Positions 16,913 to 24,730 of a DNA stretch of 27,317 nucleotides are shown in pieces. The stretch spans positions 1-27,317 of the forward strand of contig SIAZ01000010.1 of assembly GCA_009695405.1 (NCBI GenBank), written 5' to 3'. The first letter of the stretch is position 1; every line of letters begins with the position of its first letter. A program made the translations under genes and the position numbers. This DNA is from Pedosphaera sp. (lineage in GTDB: Bacteria > Verrucomicrobiota > Verrucomicrobiia > Limisphaerales > UBA9464). Below the pieces are notes generated by a model. The model was not told the DNA's origin. It saw nothing but the letters and a program-made list of their open reading frames with translations, and did not search any database.

Positions 16913-19900
16913 TCAGGTGAAGGCTGCGAGCGCGTTAGCAACAGTCTGTGGCGCATCCGCAGGATTTGTGTAACCGACGGTGACATCGAGGCTGAGGGAT
17001 TGCATTTCCTTGACCAAGACGTTGAACGATTCAGGAACACCAGCCTCCAGCGAATTATCGCCTTTGACGATGCTCTCGTAGATCCGAGTGCGGCCTTGGA
17101 CGTCATCCGACTTCACAGTCAGTAACTCCTGCAACATATAGGCCGCGCCATAGGCTTCCATAGCCCAAACTTCCATTTCTCCGAAGCGCTGCCCCCCATA
17201 CTGAGCCTTACCACCCAGCGGTTGCTGGGTCACAAGCGAGTACGGTCCGACGGCGCGGGCGTGAATCTTATCTGCCACCAAATGCCCTAGCTTGAGCATA
17301 TAGATATAACCCACAACAATCTCTTGATCGAAGCGCTCGCCGCTCCATCCATCAAAGAGATGAACCTTACCGTGCTCAGGCAGTTTAGCCTCCTTCAGAT
17401 AGCCTCGGATTTCCTTCTCACGAATGCCATCAAAGACCGGAGTTGCGATCCGAATTCCGAGGAACTTGCAGGCCCAACCCAAATGGGTTTCCAACAATTG
17501 ACCCACGTTCATCCGAGACGGGACCCCTAACGGATTCAATACAATTTCAACAGGTGTTCCATCCTCCAAATAAGGCATGTCTTCCTCAGCAACAATCTTG
17601 GCGACAACGCCCTTGTTACCGTGGCGACCGGCCATCTTGTCACCAACCGAGAGCTTGCGCTTCGAAGCAACAAAAACCTTCACCTGCTTCACAATACCCG
17701 AATCCAATTCCTCGCCCGACTCAGCACGATCAATTTCTTCATCGTGCTGCGACTGCAATTCATCGAACCGTTTCTTAAACTGACTAATAATCTCGTTGAT
17801 CTTATTACGGATCGGCGAGGGATCTATGTCGATCCTATCGTACACGTCGGCTAACTTTTTCAGCAGCGTCTTGGTGATCTTCCGGTTGGCTGGAATAATA
17901 ATCTCACCGGTTTCACTATTGATAACATCTAAGGGAATTTTTTCACCCAACAGGATATTGGACAACGCCACAGTCAACTGATCGAGAAGTTCTGATCGCT
18001 TCTGCTTGAAGCCGTCATCGATCTCCTTGGCAGCCTTCCTCGGACCATCTTTAGCCTCCTTGGGATCCCCCTTATCTCTCTCCTTTTTCGAAGAGATCTT
18101 AACATCCATAACGATGCCGTAAGTGCCGGAAGGAACCTTGAGAGAGGTATCCTTCACATCGGCGGCTTTCTCACCGAAGATGGCTCGCAAGAGTCGCTCT
18201 TCCGGAGCCAATTCCGTCTCAGATTTGGGAGTAATCTTGCCAACAAGAATATCACCAGGCTTCACCTCTGCCCCGACACGAATAACACCGTCAGTACCCA
18301 AATTTCTCAGCGCGTCATCACCCAAATTAGGGATGTCGCGAGTAATTTCTTCAGCTCCCAACTTCGTATCACGTGCAACCACTTCGAATTCGTCGATATG
18401 AATCGAAGTGAAAATATCATCCTTAACGATCTTCTGTGAAATTAAGATCGCGTCCTCGAAATTATACCCGTTCCAAGGCATAAAGGCGACCAGCACATTT
18501 CGGCCTAAAGCCAGTTCTCCACCCTGAGTACAGGGTCCGTCGGCCAATATCTGGCCCTTTTGAACGGTGTCACCCTTGGCAACCAGAATCTTCTGGTTGA
18601 TACAGGTAGCCGCGTTCGATCGCATAAACTTGCGTACTGGATAAACCCAAACGCCTTCCTCTGGGCAGTGTTTTAGACGTTTCTTTGTCTCGGGTATTTT
18701 TCCGTCACGAGTGATAATAATCTGGTTACCAGTGACACTCGCCACCTTGCCGACTTCATCTGCAACGATCACCGCACGCGAATCCAAGGCAACCCGACCC
18801 TCTAGACCCGTCGCGACCAAAGGTGCTTCGGTAACCAAAAGAGGAACTCCTTGACGCTGCATGTTCGAACCCATGAGCGCACGATTCGCATCGTCATGCT
18901 CAAGGAAGGGAATCAAACCCGCTGCCACTGAGACTAACTGTTTCGGCGAAACATCCATGTAGTCCACACGAGAAGGCTCCACATCGATAAAGTCACCCCT
19001 GCAACGGCAGGTCACTCGGTCGCCAATGAACTTACCCTTATCATCGATTAGGGAGTTCGCTTGGGCGATCACAAAACCTTCCTCGCGATCACCGGTGAGG
19101 TAATCCAACTGACCGGTCACTCGACCTCCGTCGGCCTTACGATACGGAGTTTCGATAAACCCGAAGTCATTAACACGGGCATAGGTTGCCAGTGATGCAA
19201 TCAGACCGATGTTCGGACCTTCAGGCGTCTCAATTGGACAAATACGTCCATAATGGGAGGGATGAACGTCCCGCACTTCAAATCCGGCGCGATCACGTGA
19301 AAGCCCCCCGGGCCCGAGGGCCGACAACCGGCGCTTATGTGTCAATTCGGCCAGAGGATTAATCTGGTCCATAAACTGGCTCAATTGGCTACGGCCAAAG
19401 AAGTCACGAACCACTGCGGAAAGAGCCTTTGGATTGATGAGCTTCTGGGGCGTCATCGTGTCCAAACTCTGATCAAATAAGGTCATACGCTCCTTGACCA
19501 AGCGCTCGGTACGGGCAAGCCCGACCCGGCACTGGTTCGCTAGAAGTTCGCCCACCGTACGAATACGACGGCTTCCAAGATGATCAATATCGTCGACACT
19601 TCCTTCACCCTTCTTCAGGCGCAACAGGTACTTGGTCGCTTCCAATAAATCACGTCCCCGGAGAATACGATCCTCGCCACTATCCTTAAAGTTTAGCTTT
19701 TGATTAATTTTATAGCGACCGACTCGACCCAAGTCATAGCGCTTTGCATCAAAGAAAAGCCGCTTGATAAGTGCCTTGGCATTCGCCGCGGTCGGAGGAT
19801 CCCCAGGACGCAGACGACGATAGATATCTTTCAGGGCCTCTTCTGCATTCTTGGTCGGATCTTTCTTGAGGCATTTAATAACAATGCCATCGTCAGTCGA

Positions 19901-20788
19901 CGTATCGACGACTCGGATTTTGCTCACACCGAGTTCAGCGATTTGCTTCACAACCGCCTTGGAAAGAGGTTCAAAGGCCCGAGCCACAACGATATTCTTG
20001 TCATGGTCTAAAGCATCCTCCACGAGGACTAGATTTTGAATTTCTTCAATTTTCTCAGCATCCTTAACCGCAACATCGCGAATCGAATAGAACAGATTTA
20101 AGATGTCACCATCGCCACCTAGCTTCTCAGGGGAGGTCTTGGGGTCAGCATCAAACTTGGCCTCCGCCAAAGTGAAGAGGGCACGAAAGAAAGTAGTGGT
20201 GAGGAATTTACGACGACGTTTCTTTCGATCAAGATAGACATACAACAGGTCGCTCGTGTCGAATTGAGCCTCGTACCAAGATCCTCGGTCAGGGATGATT
20301 CGAAAACTATGCAGAGTCTTACCGTTGGGATGCTGCGTTGTTTCAAAAGCAAGCCCCGGGGATCGGTGCAACTGACTCACAATGACCCGTTCGGCGCCGT
20401 TGATAACAAAAGTGCCTTGGGGCGTCATCAGGGGGATTTCACCCATAAACACCTTTTCCTCCTTGGTCCCCTTTTCTTCCTTTAACAGGAAAGTGACATA
20501 CAGGGGAGCCCCGTAAGTCAAGCCCTCACGAAGGCATTCCAGCCAATCGATTTTGGGTCCTTGGATATCATAGGAATGAAAATCAAGGACTGTTTTGCCA
20601 TCATAACTTTCAATCGGAAAAACCTCTGTAAAAACAGCCTGCAACCCTAGGTTACGGCGTTTCGACGAAGGAACGTCGGATTGAAGGAACTCGCGATACG
20701 AGTCGATTTGAATCTCGATCAAGTTCGGCGGGGAGATGACTTCCTTGATCTTGCCGAAATTGATGCGTTCGGAGTATTTCGTTGACAT
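16913..20788 (-). CDS. rpoB: RNA polymerase subunit beta
   Basis: This is the 1291-residue beta subunit of RNA polymerase. The rifampicin pocket SQLSQFMDQINPLAEL and the following HKRRLSALGPGGLSR are clear. Ile476 occupies the position of E. coli Asn518, while the residues equivalent to Asp516, His526 and Ser531 are kept. The catalytic-side motifs GYNFEDAILIS and KLSVGDKMAGRHGNKG are present. A charged, lysine-rich insertion lies before the latter (about residues 900-1030), as in proteobacteria, spirochaetes and PVC bacteria. The ATG follows TGAGGT by four bases, the best ribosome binding site of this operon. A 296-base spacer with a hairpin separates it from rplL. Confidence 0.98.
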   Translation of the reverse strand: MSTKYSERINFGKIKEVISPPNLIEIQIDSYREFLQSDVPSSKRRNLGLQAVFTEVFPIESYDGKTVLDFHSYDIQGPKIDWLECLREGLTYGAPLYVTFLLKEEKGTKEEKVFMGEIPLMTPQGTFVINGAERVIVSQLHRSPGLAFETTQHPNGKTLHSFRIIPDRGSWYEAQFDTSDLLYVYLDRKKRRRKFLTTTFFRALFTLAEAKFDADPKTSPEKLGGDGDILNLFYSIRDVAVKDAEKIEEIQNLVLVEDALDHDKNIVVARAFEPLSKAVVKQIAELGVSKIRVVDTSTDDGIVIKCLKKDPTKNAEEALKDIYRRLRPGDPPTAANAKALIKRLFFDAKRYDLGRVGRYKINQKLNFKDSGEDRILRGRDLLEATKYLLRLKKGEGSVDDIDHLGSRRIRTVGELLANQCRVGLARTERLVKERMTLFDQSLDTMTPQKLINPKALSAVVRDFFGRSQLSQFMDQINPLAELTHKRRLSALGPGGLSRDRAGFEVRDVHPSHYGRICPIETPEGPNIGLIASLATYARVNDFGFIETPYRKADGGRVTGQLDYLTGDREEGFVIAQANSLIDDKGKFIGDRVTCRCRGDFIDVEPSRVDYMDVSPKQLVSVAAGLIPFLEHDDANRALMGSNMQRQGVPLLVTEAPLVATGLEGRVALDSRAVIVADEVGKVASVTGNQIIITRDGKIPETKKRLKHCPEEGVWVYPVRKFMRSNAATCINQKILVAKGDTVQKGQILADGPCTQGGELALGRNVLVAFMPWNGYNFEDAILISQKIVKDDIFTSIHIDEFEVVARDTKLGAEEITRDIPNLGDDALRNLGTDGVIRVGAEVKPGDILVGKITPKSETELAPEERLLRAIFGEKAADVKDTSLKVPSGTYGIVMDVKISSKKERDKGDPKEAKDGPRKAAKEIDDGFKQKRSELLDQLTVALSNILLGEKIPLDVINSETGEIIIPANRKITKTLLKKLADVYDRIDIDPSPIRNKINEIISQFKKRFDELQSQHDEEIDRAESGEELDSGIVKQVKVFVASKRKLSVGDKMAGRHGNKGVVAKIVAEEDMPYLEDGTPVEIVLNPLGVPSRMNVGQLLETHLGWACKFLGIRIATPVFDGIREKEIRGYLKEAKLPEHGKVHLFDGWSGERFDQEIVVGYIYMLKLGHLVADKIHARAVGPYSLVTQQPLGGKAQYGGQRFGEMEVWAMEAYGAAYMLQELLTVKSDDVQGRTRIYESIVKGDNSLEAGVPESFNVLVKEMQSLSLDVTVGYTNPADAPQTVANALAAFT

Positions 20789-21030
20789 TGCGACCTCAGG
20801 AACTCGGATTTCTGCGTGTCTACCGTTCAGTGAACTATATGCGCCGTAAAGACAATACGACGAACTCCAGCGAAGGTTAAAATCTTCGATGGAACTCGCC
20901 CTACTGAGTGATTATTATTTTAATTTTTCGGCCAAAATTCTTTACAAGATGCCTTAAAAATTTGAACCCGCAAGTCTCCAACTTTTGGTCAGACTCAAGG
21001 TTTGTAGTGACTTAAGGGGCCACTCTGAAG
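20789..21030 (-). other. Untranslated spacer upstream of rpoB
   Basis: I see no gene here. The middle is AT-rich: on the minus strand a TTGTAA-like box is followed by TAAAAT 19 bases later, a poor promoter match that could supply extra rpoBC transcription. The spacer ends with the rpoB ribosome binding site (20793-20798). Confidence 0.4.
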
Positions 21031-21071
21031 AGAAAACCTTGGCTGGCATTGAACACAATAACAGCCAAGGT
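21031..21071 (-). terminator. Terminator-like hairpin between rplL and rpoB (attenuator candidate)
   Basis: On the minus strand, starting 13 bases after the rplL stop, a perfect 10-base stem (ACCTTGGCTG with CAGCCAAGGT, arms 21062-21071 and 21036-21045) encloses a 16-base loop and is followed by TTTTCTCTT. In E. coli the rplL-rpoB spacer holds a partial terminator that sets the ribosomal-protein to polymerase ratio. This hairpin is in the corresponding place, so the same role is a fair inference. The interrupted T run suggests incomplete termination. Confidence 0.7.
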
Positions 21072-21084
21072 CCGAAAGAGAAGA

Positions 21085-21468
21085 TTACTTGAGCTCGACT
21101 TTGGCACCTGCCTCCTCGAGTTTTTTCTTAGCGGCATCTGCGTCAGCCTTAGGTGCGCCTTCAAGAACCATCTTTGGAGCACCTTCAACCAAAGCCTTAG
21201 CTTCAGCGAGGCCCAAACCAGCCTTGACTTCACGCACCGCCTTGATGACGGCGATCTTCTTATCAGCTGGGACGGACTCCAACACGACATCGAAAATGGT
21301 CTTGGCTTCGGCCACAGGTGCGGCGGCCGCGCCTGCAGGTGCGGCAGCAGCGGCAGCAGGTGCCGCAGCGGTAACGCCCCACTTGGTCTCGAGGGCTTTG
21401 ACGAGTTCAGCGGCTTCCAAAACGGTGAGCTTGCTGAGTTCTTCTACGAATTGATTGATATCTGCCAT
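21085..21468 (-). CDS. rplL: 50S ribosomal protein L7/L12
   Basis: This 127-residue stalk protein binds L10 as dimers and recruits translation factors. The start at 21468 gives MADINQFVEELSKLTVLEA, the usual N-terminal dimerisation domain. An Ala/Pro-rich hinge follows (about residues 37-60). The C-terminal domain includes KIAVIKAVREVKAGLGLAEAK and ends in GAKVELK. The frame is open 16 codons further upstream without family similarity. No Shine-Dalgarno is visible; the upstream bases are A-rich (AACACAAAACACATT). It lies 129 bases after rplJ. Confidence 0.97.
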   Translation of the reverse strand: MADINQFVEELSKLTVLEAAELVKALETKWGVTAAAPAAAAAAPAGAAAAPVAEAKTIFDVVLESVPADKKIAVIKAVREVKAGLGLAEAKALVEGAPKMVLEGAPKADADAAKKKLEEAGAKVELK

Positions 21469-21501
21469 AATGTGTTTTGTGTTATTGTCGTCTCGTCGAC
21501 A

Positions 21502-21513
21502 GGACGGCCGTCC
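21502..21513. repeat. 12-base GC palindrome in the rplJ-rplL spacer
   Basis: GGACGGCCGTCC is a perfect inverted repeat with no loop, 33 bases upstream of the rplL start. It could form a small RNA structure or an intermolecular pairing site, but nothing shows a role. Confidence 0.5.
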
Positions 21514-21597
21514 CATATTAGTCCACTGCCTGCGGACCGACGATTTACTTTTTGTTGGTGAATGCCTTTAGGAAATCTCCTTCAGGCAAGAGTGAAA

Positions 21598-22110
21598 TCA
21601 GGAACCCTTCTGAGCGTAAGCGTCAATGACGCGCGCCAGTTGTGAACCTGGAGTATTGATGAGTGCCGCCAATTTCTGAGCGGGCGCTTGAAGGACTCCG
21701 AGGAGTTTGCCCTGCAATTCGGCCAGAGGAGGAAGATCAGCAATAATCCGAATTTCCTCGGCAGAGAGTGCTTTATTCCCTAAATAACCAAATTGCAGCT
21801 TCGGCTTTTCGAACTCCGTCTGGAATCCTTTAATGACTTTGGCGACGGCGGCAATGTCCCCTTTGCCTGTAACTGCAGCCAGTTGGCCAGTCAATCGGCC
21901 GCTCAAATCGGCAAGACCTGCCTCCTTGGCAACAATCCGAAAAATGGTATTTTTAACGACGTGAACCTCTCCACCCGCCTTGATAAGACGTTTTCGGAGT
22001 TGGGTAAACCCGCCGACCGAGAGCCCCTTGTAGTCCACCACCAAAAAGAAGGGAGAGGCGTTGAGGCGAGCCAGATAGTCGGCTGAAATGAACTTTTTTT
22101 CTTCGCGCAT
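21598..22110 (-). CDS. rplJ: 50S ribosomal protein L10
   Basis: This 170-residue protein forms the base of the L7/L12 stalk and binds 23S rRNA with L11. The N-terminal domain has FLVVDYKGLSVGGFTQLRKRL (about residues 22-42), where a Y-K-G-L-x-V phrase is typical, followed by VVKNTIFRIVAKEAG. The conserved PLAELQGKLLGVLQAPAQKLAALI near the C-terminus leads into the L12-binding helix. It starts only 19 bases after the rplA stop, so there is no room for the classical L10 leader between them; any autoregulatory site would have to lie inside rplA or upstream of it. No Shine-Dalgarno is seen before the ATG. Confidence 0.97.
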   Translation of the reverse strand: MREEKKFISADYLARLNASPFFLVVDYKGLSVGGFTQLRKRLIKAGGEVHVVKNTIFRIVAKEAGLADLSGRLTGQLAAVTGKGDIAAVAKVIKGFQTEFEKPKLQFGYLGNKALSAEEIRIIADLPPLAELQGKLLGVLQAPAQKLAALINTPGSQLARVIDAYAQKGS

Positions 22111-22129
22111 GATTTTGTTCGGTTGAAGC

Positions 22130-22828
22130 TCAGACAGCTGCGATAAACTCCTTGAGGTCGACTGAGACCGGAGGACTCATGGTGAGGGAAAGTGTCACTG
22201 ATTTAATGTAGACGCCCTTCACGCTCGACGGGCGAGCCTTGTAAACGGCTTCAATGACTGAACGCGCGTTGTCTCCAATCTGCTCGGCAGTAAAGCTCGC
22301 TTTACCTACCGGCACATGGATGTTACCCGACTTGTCGACCTTAAATTCAACGCGACCTGCTTTGACTTCACGGACAGCACGACCGGTGTCGTCAGTCACT
22401 GTGCCGGTCTTTGGGTTGGGCATTAAACCGCGCGGTCCAAGAACCTTACCCAATTTTCGAACTTCAGTCATCGCTTCTGGGGTAGCGATCGCAACATCAA
22501 AATCAGACCATCCATCGACGCACTTCTTAATCATATCCTCAAACCCAACGAACTCAGCACCTGCGGCACGAGCCGCCTCTGCTGGCGCACCAGGCTTGCT
22601 GAAAACGAGAACACGAACCACTTTACCTGACCCATGCGGTAGTGGAGTCGTCCCACGAACCATCTGATCGGATTGCTTCGGATCAACTCCAAGGCGAAAC
22701 GAAAGATCAATGGTTTCATTGAACTTAGCACGAGGAAGTTTGGTGAGGAGGGAAACAGCTGAAGTCAGCGTGGTCACCTTGATGGCATTTACTAAGGCCA
22801 GAGCTTTTTTATATCGTTTACTAGGCAT
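22130..22828 (-). CDS. rplA: 50S ribosomal protein L1
   Basis: This 232-residue protein makes the L1 stalk and in E. coli also represses its own mRNA. It opens with MPSKRYKKALALVNAIK and contains FNETIDLSFRLGVDPKQSDQMVRGTTPLPHGSGK. Further family phrases are KLGKVLGPRGLMPNPKTGTVT and GRVEFKVDKSGNIHVPVGK. Length is normal. It is the first gene of the minus-strand rplA-rplJ-rplL-rpoB-rpoC series. Upstream of it is a divergent gene instead of rplK, so its promoter must lie in the 96-base gap 22829-22924. No Shine-Dalgarno site precedes the ATG. Confidence 0.97.
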   Translation of the reverse strand: MPSKRYKKALALVNAIKVTTLTSAVSLLTKLPRAKFNETIDLSFRLGVDPKQSDQMVRGTTPLPHGSGKVVRVLVFSKPGAPAEAARAAGAEFVGFEDMIKKCVDGWSDFDVAIATPEAMTEVRKLGKVLGPRGLMPNPKTGTVTDDTGRAVREVKAGRVEFKVDKSGNIHVPVGKASFTAEQIGDNARSVIEAVYKARPSSVKGVYIKSVTLSLTMSPPVSVDLKEFIAAV

Positions 22829-22924
22829 CTCAAGTGCGGTTCATACGGGCCGAAGCCCTCCCGCGGTTGGCATTTTAATCAGCGAACCAACGAATTGGAA
22901 CAGCCGAGTTGAAATTTTTAGCAG

Positions 22925-23395
22925 ATGACTGCAGCGTTGGTCAAAAGAATTTGCGGGAATTTTCTTCCAAGCCTTTGCATTGTCCTCTCAATGGTTGCTT
23001 CTCTCATCCTAAATTCGCTTCTGTTCAATAATCGTTTCTTGGGAATTGAATGGCATCTTTGGAAAGTAATCGGGTGGGCTGGGACACTCATTTTCTTTAG
23101 CCGTTTCCTCGTCCAATGGTATGCCACTGAACGCAAAAAGAAAGTCGTCGTTCCTCAGGCTTTCTGGTGGCTCAGCCTCTGCGGTTCGCTGATTCTTTTA
23201 TCCTACGCAATTCATAAACGCGACAGTGTTTTCATTGCAGGCCAAGCATTATCTTGGGTCCCTTATCTCAGAAATCTTTACATCCACCGAAAAAATAAGG
23301 CCGCTCAGGTCACTTGCTCGGCTTGTGGGACATTGAACCCACATACCCATCAATTTTGCCCTTCTTGCGGAGGAGTTCTTGGTCCTCACCGTTAA
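22925..23395 (+). CDS. LAB_N-domain membrane protein with C-terminal zinc ribbon
   Basis: This 156-residue protein is mostly membrane-embedded. Hydrophobic segments lie at about residues 13-34, 46-66, 80-97 and 102-120. The second to fourth make a lipid A biosynthesis N-terminal (LAB_N) domain: WKVIGWAGTLIFFSRFLVQW, the TERKKKVVVP loop, FWWLSLCGSL and the FIAGQALSWVPYLRNL end. LAB_N is otherwise known in front of some lipid-A-disaccharide synthases and as small stand-alone proteins. The last 26 residues are a zinc ribbon (Cys131-x2-Cys134 and Cys145-x2-Cys148) on the same face as the last segment. This combination is unusual. No downstream glycosyltransferase is present; the gene is divergent from rplA and convergent with kamA. 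An internal ATG at codon 23 could be an alternative start. Confidence 0.82.
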   Translation: MTAALVKRICGNFLPSLCIVLSMVASLILNSLLFNNRFLGIEWHLWKVIGWAGTLIFFSRFLVQWYATERKKKVVVPQAFWWLSLCGSLILLSYAIHKRDSVFIAGQALSWVPYLRNLYIHRKNKAAQVTCSACGTLNPHTHQFCPSCGGVLGPHR

Positions 23396-23439
23396 TTAAC
23401 TTAGAAAAATCCCAAACCCTTCCCTTAATCCGCAATCCA

Positions 23440-24720
23440 CTAATCCTTTCCACCACTCAAGGAAGGATCGTAAACTGGGTACTCCACGGGCAATCCAGTT
23501 CCTTCAGGATATTCATAAACTTGCCCCTCGAAATTGCGTAAAATGACCTTGTCTGCCGTTTTTCTTAGAATGTATCCAGGATTGATGGGCACTTTTCCGC
23601 CCCCACCTGGAGCGTCGATGACATACTGTGGGACCCCATAGCCGGTCGTATGTCCCCGCAACCCATCCATAATCTCTAGCCCGCGAGTCACCGTCGACCT
23701 CAAATGCGCACTCCCAGAGATCAAATCACATTGGTAAATATAGTAGGGTTTCACCCGACACATCAGGAGCTTCTGCACGAGAGCTCGCATCGTCTCGATA
23801 TCGTCGTTAACTTTGTGCAAAAGTACTGACTGATTTCCGAGCGGAATCCCAGCATCGGCTAGACGACCCAATGCCTCCCTGACTTCCGTGGTCAATTCGC
23901 GTGGGTGATTAACATGAATACTAACGAAAAGTGGGTGAAACTGCCGGAGCGTTGAACAAAACTCTGGGGTGATTCGCTGGGGCAAAAAGACAGGGATTCG
24001 CGATCCGATTCGCAGGAATTCGATATGAGGAATCGCTCGCAAACGACTCAGTAGATTTTCTAGTTTTTCGTCATTGAAAAGAAGAGGATCTCCGCCACTC
24101 AACAGTACGTCGCGAATTTCTGGATGTGCCGCAATATAGGCGATTTGTCGGTCAAATTCAGGGTAGAAATCATAGCCACTCGCGTTGCTCACCAACCGTG
24201 ACCGTGTGCAGTAGCGGCAGTAGGCAGCGCAACGGTCGGTGACCAAGAATAACACCCTGTCTGGATACCGATGAACCAAACCTGGCACGGGTGAATGTGA
24301 GTCCTCACCCACCGGATCCAAAGTCTCCCAAGGTGCAGTAACCGTCTCTTCAATTCGAGGGATCACCTGACGTCGCACTGGGCAGGCCTCGTCGTTGATA
24401 TCGATCAGGTTAAAAAAATACGGTGTAATTGCCATGGCCAGCTTGGATTCGCCGGCCAGAATAGCTCCCTCACGTTCTTCGGTCGTCAGTTTGGGCATCA
24501 AACGCTCCAATTGAGCCACAGTGGTAATGCGATTTTTTAACTGCCAACGCCAATCATTCCAGTCTTTATCCGACACAGCATGCCAAGAGCCTCGCCCCGC
24601 TGTCCTAAATGCTTTCATCGAAATAAAAGAATCGGCAGGGGACTCGATGGCGGAAGAATCAAACTGCATGACGCGGAGCAAATTAAGAGCAGACTCCTGC
24701 GAGTCAAGGATTGAGCTCAT
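23440..24720 (-). CDS. kamA: Lysine 2,3-aminomutase-type radical SAM enzyme
   Basis: This 426-residue KamA-family enzyme would use SAM, a [4Fe-4S] cluster and PLP to move the alpha-amino group of lysine to C-3. The cluster motif is Cys164-x3-Cys168-x2-Cys171. The PLP lysine is Lys376 in DAPGGGGKVP. Asp332 (YQCDL) and Asp369 (IDAPGG) match the two Asp residues that bind the lysine side-chain amino group in clostridial lysine 2,3-aminomutase; glutamate aminomutases have other residues there. The N-terminal WNDWRWQLKNRI and the length fit the long form better than the shorter EpmB. I chose the ATG at 24720, ten bases after the MBL-fold gene ends; the ATG at 24618 is an alternative. No ablB acetyltransferase is adjacent. 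Confidence 0.88.
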   Translation of the reverse strand: MSSILDSQESALNLLRVMQFDSSAIESPADSFISMKAFRTAGRGSWHAVSDKDWNDWRWQLKNRITTVAQLERLMPKLTTEEREGAILAGESKLAMAITPYFFNLIDINDEACPVRRQVIPRIEETVTAPWETLDPVGEDSHSPVPGLVHRYPDRVLFLVTDRCAAYCRYCTRSRLVSNASGYDFYPEFDRQIAYIAAHPEIRDVLLSGGDPLLFNDEKLENLLSRLRAIPHIEFLRIGSRIPVFLPQRITPEFCSTLRQFHPLFVSIHVNHPRELTTEVREALGRLADAGIPLGNQSVLLHKVNDDIETMRALVQKLLMCRVKPYYIYQCDLISGSAHLRSTVTRGLEIMDGLRGHTTGYGVPQYVIDAPGGGGKVPINPGYILRKTADKVILRNFEGQVYEYPEGTGLPVEYPVYDPSLSGGKD

Positions 24721-24730
24721 TTGGATAAAT

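Noticed and set aside
12957..20485. Many open frames on the plus strand opposite rpoB and rpoC
   Set aside because: They follow the codon structure of the intact polymerase genes, lack ribosome binding sites and resemble no protein family.
21092..21454. Long open frame opposite rplL
   Set aside because: It is the mirror of the Ala-rich rplL hinge and has no start signal or family similarity.
22111..22129. Classical L10 leader for autoregulation before rplJ
   Set aside because: Only 19 bases separate rplA and rplJ, too short for the structure; a site inside rplA cannot be shown by eye.
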